64,000 bases of DNA from Streptococcus gallolyticus subsp. gallolyticus DSM 16831 (lineage in GTDB: Bacteria; Bacillota; Bacilli; Lactobacillales; Streptococcaceae): assembly GCF_002000985.1 (NCBI RefSeq), contig NZ_CP018822.1, forward strand, positions 824,001 through 888,000, given 5' to 3'. The translations under genes were made by a program, and so were the position numbers. Shown piece by piece: positions 1 through 7,080 of the stretch. Within the stretch, counting starts at the first letter, position 1. The number at the start of each line of letters is the position of its first letter. The notes under the pieces are model-generated. The model did no database searches. It was not told the DNA's origin and worked only from the letters and a program-made list of their open reading frames with translations.

Positions 1-1
1 A

Positions 2-268
2 GGACAAACGGTGAGACATTTGGTGATAGATTTGCCAAAAGATCGAAAAGATGAAAAGTTAATCCGCCACATCCTACACCAATTTTGTCGAGATATTGAA
101 TTGGTATCGTTGAAAAGTAGCCATAGCGGTGAACATTTGACGTTGACCTATCAAATCGACCTAAATTCAGACGACGATGACGTTTTATTAACCGATGAAT
201 TAGTCGAACACATTGTAGATATTGACATCTCAATGACCAAATTAGCTAAGAAAAAGAAAAACTTGTAA
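2..268 (+). CDS. C-terminal end of an unrecognised protein, cut by the left edge (possibly DUF4956-like)
   Basis: The reading frame is open to the first base, so the visible 88 residues are a C-terminal fragment; the GTG in frame at position 11 has no ribosome-binding site and is probably internal. The fragment is soluble and charged, with a beta-alpha-beta feel (VIDLPKD, ELVSLKSSHSGEHLTLTYQ) and a lysine-rich tail. The pattern of a short strand, a helix, then a strand followed by a G-x-x-L-T-L-T-Y segment resembles the cytosolic end of DUF4956 or MgtC-type membrane proteins, but no diagnostic motif is present. It ends 8 bases before a strong terminator. The function is not assigned. Confidence 0.55.
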   Translation, partial: GQTVRHLVIDLPKDRKDEKLIRHILHQFCRDIELVSLKSSHSGEHLTLTYQIDLNSDDDDVLLTDELVEHIVDIDISMTKLAKKKKNL

Positions 269-276
269 TACAAGTT

Positions 277-303
277 AACCAGAACCTCGGTTCTGGTTTT
301 TTT
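277..303 (+). terminator. Rho-independent terminator
   Basis: Perfect 10-bp stem AACCAGAACC / GGTTCTGGTT with a 2-nt loop followed by a T run. It closes the transcription unit of the truncated first gene. Confidence 0.9.
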
Positions 304-440
304 GATGAACAATTAAACAAGCTTGCAAATTCTTGCAGATTGAATTATCAGCGTGACAATAGACGATTTTTGAGTGCGTTGCCAGCTTCTGAAAACTTTG
401 TTATAATGAACTAAGATAGCACTTACATTAAGGAGGCACC

Positions 441-1157
441 GTGAAAGAAAAGCGTATTACAAAGTTCTTTTTAACCTGCGCAACTTTGGTTACTTGTATT
501 ACCTTGGGCGTTAACCTTTGTTTTCAACATTCTACAAAAGCGGTTGTCGCAGAATCTTCGGAAACATCAGATACAGCAACAGCTGATTTTATTGCAAGCA
601 TTGGCGAAACAGCACGACAAATTGGGCAAGAGCGTAACCTCTACGCTTCTGTGATGATTGCACAAGCTGTCTTAGAATCAAGTAGTGGGCAGTCTGCGCT
701 TAGCCAGTCTCCTTATTATAATTTCTTTGGTATCAAAGGGAGTTACAATGGCAATTCTGTGACCATGCTAACTTGGGAAGATGACGGAAATGGCAATACT
801 TACGAAGTTGACCAAGCATTTAGGTCGTATGATAGTTTAAGCGATTCGTTGAATGATTACGCTAATTTGCTTAGTTGGGATTTGTATTCTGGAACGTGGA
901 AGTCTAACACAACATCTTACCAAGACGCCACGGCAGCCTTGACTGGTTTGTATGCCACAGACACATCTTACGCTGATAAATTAAATGCTTTAATTGAGCA
1001 ATATGGTTTGACAGTCTATGATGAACCAGCAAGCACAGAGGAAGAAACAAGTAGCGAGGACAATTCAGACCATGTCTGGAATGAATATCGTGGCTCTTAC
1101 ACAACAGCAGCCATTCTAGCAGAAGATGAAGCATGGCTTCGCTTTATTAGTCAATAG
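441..1157 (+). CDS. Secreted glucosaminidase-domain protein (peptidoglycan hydrolase)
   Basis: A 238-residue exported protein. Residues 1-37 form a signal peptide (KEKR basic start, hydrophobic FFLTCATLVTCITLGVNLCF). Residues about 50-190 match the glucosaminidase (GH73, AcmA/LytG type) fold: QIGQERNLYASVMIAQAVLESSSG contains the catalytic Glu in the AVLESSSG segment, followed by NFFGIKG and the YDSLSDSLNDYA segment. It should cleave N-acetylglucosaminyl bonds in the cell wall, for growth or daughter-cell separation. There is no LysM or cell-wall-anchor domain. The C-terminal 45 residues are acidic and low complexity. The start is GTG with a good ribosome-binding site (AAGGAGG) 8 bases upstream; a TATAAT lies near 401. 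Transcribed alone, with a terminator directly after it. The exact substrate is not provable from sequence. Confidence 0.85.
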   Translation: MKEKRITKFFLTCATLVTCITLGVNLCFQHSTKAVVAESSETSDTATADFIASIGETARQIGQERNLYASVMIAQAVLESSSGQSALSQSPYYNFFGIKGSYNGNSVTMLTWEDDGNGNTYEVDQAFRSYDSLSDSLNDYANLLSWDLYSGTWKSNTTSYQDATAALTGLYATDTSYADKLNALIEQYGLTVYDEPASTEEETSSEDNSDHVWNEYRGSYTTAAILAEDEAWLRFISQ

Positions 1158-1163
1158 AATAGG

Positions 1164-1188
1164 AAAGAGGAATTTTCTCCTCTTTTTT
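1164..1188 (+). terminator. Rho-independent terminator of the glucosaminidase gene
   Basis: Stem AAAGAGGA / TCCTCTTT with a 6-nt loop and T run immediately after the stop codon. Confidence 0.85.
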
Positions 1189-1203
1189 ACATTATTTTGA
1201 AAA

Positions 1204-1240
1204 TAAAAAAAGCCAATTTCGATTGCTCGAAAATGGCTTT
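1204..1240 (-). terminator. Terminator of the L31 gene
   Basis: On the minus strand a long stem (AAAGCCATTTTCGA pairing with TCGAAATTGGCTTT) is followed by a T run, just downstream of the L31 stop codon. Confidence 0.85.
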
Positions 1241-1258
1241 CCTGTAAAATGCGGTTTC

Positions 1259-1501
1259 TTATTTGAGACCGTATTTTTTGTTGAAGCGATCCACACGACC
1301 GTCTGCTTGTGTGAATTTTTGGCGTCCAGTGTAGAATGGGTGAGAATCTGATGAGATTTCCACACGTACAAGTGGATAAGTAGCGCCTTCAAATTCTACA
1401 GTTTCGTTAGAAGATTTTGTAGAACCGCTAAGGAATTTGTAACCAGTAGTTGTGTCCATGAACACTACTGGACGGTATTCTGGATGGATGTTTTGTTTCA
1501 T
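1259..1501 (-). CDS. rpmE2: 50S ribosomal protein L31 type B
   Basis: An 80-residue protein of the large ribosomal subunit. [16 protein letters not shown] and the [14 protein letters not shown] stretch are hallmarks of L31. It lacks the CxxC pairs of zinc-binding L31, so it is the zinc-independent type B form, the usual single L31 of streptococci. Length fits the family. It has its own promoter and a short leader holding a perfect hairpin (see separate entries), and a strong terminator follows, so it is monocistronic. The upstream phosphoesterase gene is on the same strand but separated by 159 bases. Confidence 0.97.
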   Translation of the reverse strand: MKQNIHPEYRPVVFMDTTTGYKFLSGSTKSSNETVEFEGATYPLVRVEISSDSHPFYTGRQKFTQADGRVDRFNKKYGLK

Positions 1502-1524
1502 TGTTAAAAGATTTCCTTTCTGCC

Positions 1525-1547
1525 ATGGTGCTTTTTTGACGCACCAT
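1525..1547 (-). promoter_or_regulatory. 5'-leader hairpin of the L31 gene
   Basis: Perfect 7-bp inverted repeat ATGGTGC / GCACCAT with a 9-nt loop lies in the predicted 5' leader of rpmE2, between its promoter and start codon. L31 genes of several bacterial groups have autoregulatory leader RNAs; this could be one, but equivalence is an inference. Confidence 0.45.
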
Positions 1548-1565
1548 AGTTATTTTAACTTCTAT

Positions 1566-1594
1566 AGTTTATCAAATAATGCGATATTTGACAA
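1566..1594 (-). promoter_or_regulatory. Promoter of rpmE2
   Basis: On the minus strand TTGTCA, a 17-nt spacer, then TAAACT. The predicted start of transcription lies about 55-60 bases before the L31 start codon. Confidence 0.6.
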
Positions 1595-1660
1595 GACTTT
1601 TAAGCAAATTAATTGAATTAAAATCAAGTTGTCATTAAGTCAAGGCTATCAAGGGATTGC

Positions 1661-2605
1661 TTAGTTCTTTGGTACTAGCAAGTCTTTGATTTCTTGGTAA
1701 ATTTCGTCGTTTTCTTCAAGGCTATAAGAATTCGCTCCGCTGGCTAATGGGTGTCCGCCTCCGCCATGACGTTTAGCGATTTCATTGATAACCTGTGATT
1801 TACTACGAAGACGCACACGGTAATGTTTATCAGCTTGTTCGACAAAAATTGCCCATGATTGGATACAATCGATTTTTCCAGGCGTTCCAACGATGGCAGA
1901 TGTTTCAGCATCAGTTACGTTGAATTTTTTCATAGTATCCTGTGTCAATACCACACGAGCAGCGCCATTCTCATCAACTTCAAGATTGTCAAAAACGTAG
2001 CCTTGAAGTTTAGCAATTTTAAATGAAAACGAGTCCATTTGACGAGCTAGTGTTGAAAAATCAAAATCATATTCGCGTAGCTTGCTCGCAATTGAGAGCG
2101 TTTTGCTTGTTGTTGCAGGATAAAGGAAACGTCCAGTATCACCGACGATACCACAATAAAGCAGGCGAGCTGCCTCATTTGACAAAGCTAGATTAGTTGA
2201 AAGGGCAAAATCGGTGATGATTTCGCTAGCGCTAGAAGCAGTTGTATCAACATAAAGCAAATCACCGTAAGCATCGTCATTAGGGTGATGGTCGATTTTA
2301 ATCAGAAAGTCACCTTTTGTATAGCGGTCATCGTCAACACGTGGCGTGTTTGCAGTATCGGTAACAATAACTAAAGCGCCTTGGTAATCATCATCAGAGA
2401 CAGTATCCATTTTTGTCAACCAAGTAAGTGTTGGCTCGTCTTTCCCAGTCGCCAAGACTTTTTTTTCTGGAAAATTATGTCTGATAATATCACGAAGCCC
2501 GACTTGACTACCGAGAGCGTCAGGGTCGGGACGTTGATGACGGTGGATAATAATGGTATCGTAAGCTTTTATTTTTTCTAAAATTTCTTCAAAAGTGTTG
2601 TTCAT
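1661..2605 (-). CDS. nrnA: DHH-family phosphoesterase (NrnA/Pde2 type oligoribonuclease, pAp phosphatase)
   Basis: A 314-residue cytosolic phosphodiesterase. The DHH motifs are intact: RPDPDALGSQ (residues 23-32), TDTANTPR, DHHPND, and the DHHA1 domain glycine motif GGGGHPLASG near residue 285. These residues bind two Mn ions and the phosphate. Family members degrade nanoRNA and convert pAp to AMP; the streptococcal homologue Pde2 also hydrolyses pApA from c-di-AMP turnover. Length is normal. The start codon overlaps (ATGA) the stop of a GNAT remnant, suggesting that it was or is translationally coupled to it. The function is certain at family level; the preferred substrate is inferred. Confidence 0.9.
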   Translation of the reverse strand: MNNTFEEILEKIKAYDTIIIHRHQRPDPDALGSQVGLRDIIRHNFPEKKVLATGKDEPTLTWLTKMDTVSDDDYQGALVIVTDTANTPRVDDDRYTKGDFLIKIDHHPNDDAYGDLLYVDTTASSASEIITDFALSTNLALSNEAARLLYCGIVGDTGRFLYPATTSKTLSIASKLREYDFDFSTLARQMDSFSFKIAKLQGYVFDNLEVDENGAARVVLTQDTMKKFNVTDAETSAIVGTPGKIDCIQSWAIFVEQADKHYRVRLRSKSQVINEIAKRHGGGGHPLASGANSYSLEENDEIYQEIKDLLVPKN

Positions 2606-2730
2606 CGTTTATTCTCCAATATCATATCAATATGCGGAATACCGTTCTCTAGGTATTCATCAGAAATCGTCTTGAATCCAAAAGAAGTGTAAGATGTTTG
2701 TAAGTAAGCATGAATTTCAGTATTTTCCAT
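2602..2730 (-). pseudogene. Remnant of an ElaA-like GNAT acetyltransferase
   Basis: A 42-residue frame starting at an ATG and ending with TGA that overlaps the start codon of the phosphoesterase by ATGA. Its sequence (EIHAYLQTSYTSFGFKTI, then YLENGIPHIDM) matches the last acetyl-CoA-fold strand of ElaA-type GNAT proteins, whose C-termini read similarly with a Y-x-x-x-GF and a D/NGIPH motif. The N-terminal two thirds, including the acetyl-CoA loop, is missing; upstream sequence is AT-rich and non-coding. Most likely the 3' stub of a deleted acetyltransferase gene that was in an operon with nrnA. Confidence 0.7.
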
Positions 2731-2967
2731 AAAAACAAAGAAAATGAATTAAAACTTTTATATCGCTTACCATGACATTTTTCTGATTTTCATTATACCA
2801 CAGAAAAAAGAGAATTTATTTTAGAATGCTTATTTGATAGATACTTTTGTTAATTTCTATACGAAAACGCTCAAAAATACCTCTAAATCAGCTTTTTTAG
2901 TAGGTGTTGCAAATAAGCAAAATCAAAAATTATCAGAAAAGAAAGCGCGCACAAAAACGTGTAAGTA
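2731..2967. other. Intergenic region before ptsH
   Basis: AT-rich stretch between the divergent GNAT remnant and the ptsHI promoter. I see no gene or convincing hairpin in it. A GAAAGCGCGC segment at 2941-2950 is only a partial match to a cre site. Confidence 0.5.
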
Positions 2968-2996
2968 TTGAAATAAAAACGGGAATATGCTATAAT
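2968..2996 (+). promoter_or_regulatory. Promoter of ptsHI
   Basis: TTGAAA, 17-nt spacer, TATAAT with an extended TGC immediately before the -10. Near-consensus, fitting the high expression of PTS general proteins. It also shows that the in-frame ATG at 2998, two bases after the -10, cannot be translated. Confidence 0.85.
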
Positions 2997-3060
2997 CATG
3001 TCTTGTAAGGGTTATCATATGATAATTCGAAAAAACACAAATAAAAAGGAGAACCATAAT

Positions 3061-3324
3061 ATGGCTTCAAAAGATTTTCACATTGTTGCAGAAACAGGAA
3101 TTCACGCACGTCCAGCTACTTTGCTTGTTCAAACAGCTAGCAAATTTGCTTCAGACATCACTCTTGACTACAAAGGTAAAGCTGTAAACCTTAAATCTAT
3201 CATGGGTGTTATGAGCCTTGGTGTTGGTCAAGGTGCTGACGTTACTATCTCTGCTGAAGGTGCAGACGCTGATGACGCACTTGCAGCAATCGAAGAAACA
3301 ATGACTAAAGAAGGATTGGCTTAA
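3061..3324 (+). CDS. ptsH: Phosphocarrier protein HPr
   Basis: An 87-residue cytosolic phosphocarrier of the sugar phosphotransferase system. It takes phosphate from Enzyme I on His15 (GIHARPA) and passes it to sugar-specific EIIA proteins. Ser46 (LKSIMGV) is the HPr kinase site that makes HPr(Ser-P) a CcpA cofactor for catabolite repression, relevant to the cre sites seen elsewhere in this window. Start chosen at the ATG after AAGGAGAACC; a longer frame from 2998 would begin at the -10 box. Codon use is strongly biased, as in highly expressed genes. It is followed after 4 bases by ptsI. Confidence 0.98.
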
Positions 3325-3328
3325 TAAA

Positions 3329-5062
3329 ATGACAGAAATGCTTAAAGGAATTGCCGCATCTGATGGTGTTGCTGTTGCTAAAGCGTATCTACTCGTTCAA
3401 CCGGATTTGTCATTTGAAACTGTTACAGTTGAAGATACAAGTGCAGAAGAAGCTCGCCTAGATGCCGCATTAAAAGCATCACAAGACGAGCTTTCTGTTA
3501 TTCGTGAGAAAGCAGTAGAAACACTAGGTGAAGAAGCAGCTGCCGTGTTTGATGCACACTTGATGGTTCTTGCTGACCCAGAAATGATCAGCCAAATCAA
3601 AGAAACTATCCGTGCAAAACAAACGAATGCAGAAGCAGGTCTTAAAGAAGTGACTGACATGTTCATCACTATCTTTGAAGGAATGGAAGATAACCCATAT
3701 ATGCAAGAACGTGCAGCGGATATCCGCGACGTTTCAAAACGTGTATTGGCACACCTTATCGGTGCTAAACTTCCAAACCCTGCAACTATTGATGAAGAAT
3801 CAATCGTTATTGCACACGACTTGACACCATCTGATACTGCTCAATTAAACAAACAATTTGTAAAAGCCTTTGTTACTAACATTGGTGGACGTACAAGTCA
3901 CTCAGCTATCATGGCGCGTACTCTTGAAATCGCGGCTGTTCTTGGAACAAACGATATCACAAGTCGTGTTAAAGATGGCGACATCGTAGCAGTAAATGGT
4001 ATCACAGGTGACGTGATTATCAACCCAACAGAAGAAGAAATTGCTGAATTTAAAGCAGCTGGTGAAGCATACGCTAAACAAAAAGCTGAATGGGCTCTTC
4101 TTAAAGATGCTGAAACAGTAACAGCTGATGGTAAACACTTCGAATTGGCAGCTAACATCGGAACACCTAAAGACGTTGAAGGTGTTAATGCTAATGGTGC
4201 AGAAGCAGTTGGTCTTTATCGTACTGAATTCTTGTACATGGATTCACAAGATTTCCCAACTGAAGATGAACAATATGAGGCATACAAGGCTGTTCTTGAA
4301 GGCATGAATGGTAAACCAGTTGTGGTTCGTACTATGGATATCGGTGGGGATAAAGAACTTCCATACTTTGACCTTCCAAAAGAAATGAATCCATTCCTTG
4401 GATTCCGTGCACTTCGTATTTCTATCTCAGAAACAGGAAATGCAATGTTCCGTACACAAATTCGTGCACTTCTTCGTGCATCTGTTCACGGACAACTTCG
4501 CATTATGTTCCCAATGGTTGCGCTTCTTAAAGAATTCCGTGCTGCTAAAGCAATCTTTGATGAAGAAAAAGCTAACCTTAAAGCTGAAGGTGTTGCAGTG
4601 GCAGATGATATCCAAGTAGGTATCATGATTGAAATTCCAGCAGCAGCTATGCTTGCTGACCAATTTGCAAAAGAAGTTGACTTCTTCTCAATTGGTACAA
4701 ACGACCTTATTCAATACACTATGGCCGCTGACCGTATGAACGAACAAGTTTCATACCTTTACCAACCATACAACCCATCTATCCTTCGTTTGATTAACAA
4801 TGTTATCAAAGCAGCACACGCTGAAGGCAAATGGGCTGGTATGTGTGGTGAAATGGCTGGTGACCAAAAAGCTGTTCCGCTTCTTGTCGGAATGGGACTT
4901 GATGAGTTCTCTATGTCAGCTACATCAATTCTTCGTACACGTAGCCTTATGAAGAAACTTGATACAGCTAAAATGCAAGAATATGCAAATCGCGCTCTTA
5001 CAGAATGCTCAACAATGGAAGAAGTTCTTGAGCTTAGCAAAGAATACGTTGATTTCGATTAA
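3329..5062 (+). CDS. ptsI: Phosphoenolpyruvate-protein phosphotransferase (Enzyme I)
   Basis: A 577-residue Enzyme I that autophosphorylates with PEP and donates to HPr. The N-terminal HPr-binding and swivelling domains carry phospho-His191 ([12 protein letters not shown]). The C-terminal PEP-binding barrel carries [13 protein letters not shown] and the catalytic Cys motif GMCGEMAGD near residue 500. Length is full. It sits 4 bases after ptsH in a two-gene operon that ends at a strong terminator. Codon use is highly biased, which creates long antisense open frames without meaning. Confidence 0.98.
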   Translation: MTEMLKGIAASDGVAVAKAYLLVQPDLSFETVTVEDTSAEEARLDAALKASQDELSVIREKAVETLGEEAAAVFDAHLMVLADPEMISQIKETIRAKQTNAEAGLKEVTDMFITIFEGMEDNPYMQERAADIRDVSKRVLAHLIGAKLPNPATIDEESIVIAHDLTPSDTAQLNKQFVKAFVTNIGGRTSHSAIMARTLEIAAVLGTNDITSRVKDGDIVAVNGITGDVIINPTEEEIAEFKAAGEAYAKQKAEWALLKDAETVTADGKHFELAANIGTPKDVEGVNANGAEAVGLYRTEFLYMDSQDFPTEDEQYEAYKAVLEGMNGKPVVVRTMDIGGDKELPYFDLPKEMNPFLGFRALRISISETGNAMFRTQIRALLRASVHGQLRIMFPMVALLKEFRAAKAIFDEEKANLKAEGVAVADDIQVGIMIEIPAAAMLADQFAKEVDFFSIGTNDLIQYTMAADRMNEQVSYLYQPYNPSILRLINNVIKAAHAEGKWAGMCGEMAGDQKAVPLLVGMGLDEFSMSATSILRTRSLMKKLDTAKMQEYANRALTECSTMEEVLELSKEYVDFD

Positions 5063-5081
5063 TTGTGTTTAATATTATCAG

Positions 5082-5117
5082 AAAGAGTTTGGACTATTTT
5101 GTCCGAACTCTTTTTTT
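5082..5117 (+). terminator. Terminator of ptsHI
   Basis: Thirteen-bp stem, AAAGAGTTTGGAC against GTCCGAACTCTTT with one mismatch, then a T run. Confidence 0.9.
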
Positions 5118-5261
5118 AATTTTACGGATAGATGTGTAGTGGTTTTCCTGTCACTTTAGCTTAGTTAATAGCTGAAAAATCAACTTTTGTCGGAACTACT
5201 GATTTTTAAAGGCTTATGAATAGAATCTTCACTGGAGAATTTATTTTTTAAAACAAAATCC

Positions 5262-5292
5262 TTGACTTGGAGTGTACTCTAAGTTGTACAAT
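5262..5292 (+). promoter_or_regulatory. MerR-type promoter/operator with 19-nt spacer, no adjacent gene
   Basis: TTGACT, a 19-nt spacer, TACAAT. The spacer holds the palindrome CTTGGAGTgtACTCTAAG, the same arrangement as at 57957 and 59051. MerR-family activators characteristically work on over-long spacers with a central palindrome. No start codon with ribosome-binding site follows within 170 bases, so this looks like an orphan copy, unless it drives a long leader into gapN. Confidence 0.6.
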
Positions 5293-5378
5293 ACAGATGA
5301 AATTCGTATTTTACCATAAAAAACTTTATTCAATAAATTTATTATTATGAAAATTTGATATTGCAAAGTTTTTGTCTT

Positions 5379-5393
5379 AATTTTCTGAATTTT
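5379..5393 (+). promoter_or_regulatory. CodY-like box upstream of gapN
   Basis: AATTTTCTGAATTTT matches 13 of 15 positions of the CodY consensus AATTTTCWGAAAATT. The region is AT-rich, so a chance match is possible. Confidence 0.35.
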
Positions 5394-5407
5394 TTCGTGT
5401 TAAAATA

Positions 5408-5446
5408 TTGAAAAAAGCAGAAAAAGTGATAAAATGGAATTATCAC
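5408..5446 (+). promoter_or_regulatory. Promoter of gapN overlapped by a palindrome
   Basis: TTGAAA at 5408, 16-nt spacer, TAAAAT at 5430. A perfect inverted repeat GTGATAA / TTATCAC with 7-nt centre (5426-5446) covers the -10 and likely start site, as expected for a repressor operator. The regulator is unknown. Confidence 0.5.
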
Positions 5447-5465
5447 ATTTAAAAGGAGATATAGC

Positions 5466-6896
5466 TTGACTAAACAATATAAAAACTATGTCAATGGAGA
5501 GTGGAAACTTTCTAAAGAAGAAATTAAAATTTATGCTCCTGCCACAGGTGAAGAACTCGGTTCTGTACCTGCAATGAGCCAAGAAGAAGTTGACTACGTT
5601 TACGCTTCTGCAAAAGCCGCTCAAAAAGAATGGCGTGCGCTTTCATACGTAGAACGTGCAGCTTACCTTCATAAAGCAGCGGATATTTTAGTGCGTGATG
5701 CTGAAAAAATCGGTGCTGTACTTTCAAAAGAAATTGCTAAAGGTTACAAATCAGCAGTAGGTGAAGTTATCCGTACAGCTGAAATCATTAATTATGCCGC
5801 TGAAGAAGGTGTCCGTCTTGAAGGTGAAGTCCTTGAAGGTGGAAGCTTTGAAGCAGCAAGCAAGAAAAAAATCGCTATTGTTCGTCGCGAACCAGTAGGA
5901 TTGGTACTTGCTATCTCACCATTTAACTATCCAATTAACCTCGCAGGTTCTAAGATTGCTCCTGCCCTTATTTCAGGGAATGTTGTTGCCCTTAAACCAC
6001 CTACGCAAGGTTCTATTTCAGGTCTTCTTTTGGCTGAAGCATTTGCTGAAGCTGGACTTCCAGCTGGTGTATTCAACACAATTACAGGACGTGGTTCAGT
6101 AATCGGTGACTACATTGTTGAACACGAAGCTGTTAACTACATCAACTTCACAGGTTCTACACCAGTAGGTGAACACATCGGTAAATTGGCTGGTATGCGT
6201 CCAATTATGCTTGAACTTGGTGGTAAAGACTCAGCTATCGTTCTTGAAGATGCTGACCTTGACTTGGCTGCTAAAAACATCGTTGCAGGTGCTTACGGTT
6301 ACTCAGGTCAACGTTGTACAGCCGTTAAACGTGTCCTTGTTATGGATAGCGTTGCAGATAAATTGGTTGCCAAAGTTTCAGAACTTGTTAAAGATTTGAC
6401 TGTTGGTATGCCTGAAGATGATGCTGATATTACTCCGCTTATCGATACAAAAGCAGCTGACTATGTTGAAGGTCTTATCAAAGACGCTCAAGACAAAGGT
6501 GCTAAAGAAGTTATTTCATTCAAACGTGAAGGTAACCTTATTAGTCCAGTATTGTTTGACAATGTAACAACTGATATGCGTTTGGCTTGGGAAGAACCAT
6601 TTGGTCCAGTCCTTCCAGTTATCCGTGTTAATTCAGTAGAAGAAGCTGTCGAAATTTCAAACAAATCTGAATACGGTCTTCAAGCAGCAGTATTTACAAA
6701 CAACTTCCCATTGGCATTCAAGATTGCTGAACAACTTGAAGTGGGTACTGTTCACATCAACAACAAAACACAACGTGGTACAGATAACTTCCCATTCCTT
6801 GGTGCTAAGAAATCTGGTGCTGGAACACAAGGTGTGAAATACTCTATTGAAGCAATGACTACTGTTAAATCTACAGTATTTGATATTGCAAAATAA
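5466..6896 (+). CDS. gapN: NADP-dependent non-phosphorylating glyceraldehyde-3-phosphate dehydrogenase
   Basis: A 476-residue aldehyde-dehydrogenase-family enzyme oxidising glyceraldehyde-3-phosphate directly to 3-phosphoglycerate while making NADPH, a main NADPH source in streptococci that lack the oxidative pentose phosphate branch. Catalytic Glu250 (MLELGGKDS) and Cys284 (GQRCTAVKR) are at the positions known for the S. mutans enzyme, and the length agrees. Translation starts at TTG, with AAGGAGAT placed 8 bases upstream; no better ATG exists. Transcribed alone, with promoter and palindrome just upstream and a terminator after it. Codon use is highly biased. Confidence 0.97.
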   Translation: MTKQYKNYVNGEWKLSKEEIKIYAPATGEELGSVPAMSQEEVDYVYASAKAAQKEWRALSYVERAAYLHKAADILVRDAEKIGAVLSKEIAKGYKSAVGEVIRTAEIINYAAEEGVRLEGEVLEGGSFEAASKKKIAIVRREPVGLVLAISPFNYPINLAGSKIAPALISGNVVALKPPTQGSISGLLLAEAFAEAGLPAGVFNTITGRGSVIGDYIVEHEAVNYINFTGSTPVGEHIGKLAGMRPIMLELGGKDSAIVLEDADLDLAAKNIVAGAYGYSGQRCTAVKRVLVMDSVADKLVAKVSELVKDLTVGMPEDDADITPLIDTKAADYVEGLIKDAQDKGAKEVISFKREGNLISPVLFDNVTTDMRLAWEEPFGPVLPVIRVNSVEEAVEISNKSEYGLQAAVFTNNFPLAFKIAEQLEVGTVHINNKTQRGTDNFPFLGAKKSGAGTQGVKYSIEAMTTVKSTVFDIAK

Positions 6897-6905
6897 TTTT
6901 TGATG

Positions 6906-6937
6906 AAGGTTAGAACGGTCCTGTTCTGACCTTTTTT
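6906..6937 (+). terminator. Terminator of gapN
   Basis: Stem AAGGTTAGAAC / GTTCTGACCTT with 6-nt loop and T run. Confidence 0.88.
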
Positions 6938-7023
6938 AGTTTAGAAATATGGTTACAAATTGTGTTCTTCATGAAAATTTTTATAAATTTTTTCTTTTTT
7001 GCAATGGTTTTACACTTTTGGTT

Positions 7024-7038
7024 ATGAAAGCGTATGCA
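7024..7038 (+). promoter_or_regulatory. cre site (CcpA) at the PEP carboxykinase promoter
   Basis: ATGAAAGCGTATGCA fits every position of the cre consensus WTGNAANCGNWNNCW. It sits directly upstream of a TAAAAT -10 (7046-7051), so CcpA binding would block RNA polymerase. Repression of a gluconeogenic/anaplerotic gene by glucose fits. Confidence 0.75.
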
Positions 7039-7080
7039 ATTGTGATAAAATAAGGGTAACCATACAATAGGAGGTAGAAA

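Noticed and set aside
2998..3060. N-terminal extension of HPr from the ATG at 2998
   Set aside because: This ATG begins two bases after the -10 box and would precede the transcript; HPr starts with MASKDFHIV.
3397..3669. Antisense open frames in ptsI, gapN, atpA, atpD and pulA
   Set aside because: They arise from strong codon bias of highly expressed genes, lack ribosome-binding sites and have low-complexity Ser/Ala/Cys-rich translations.
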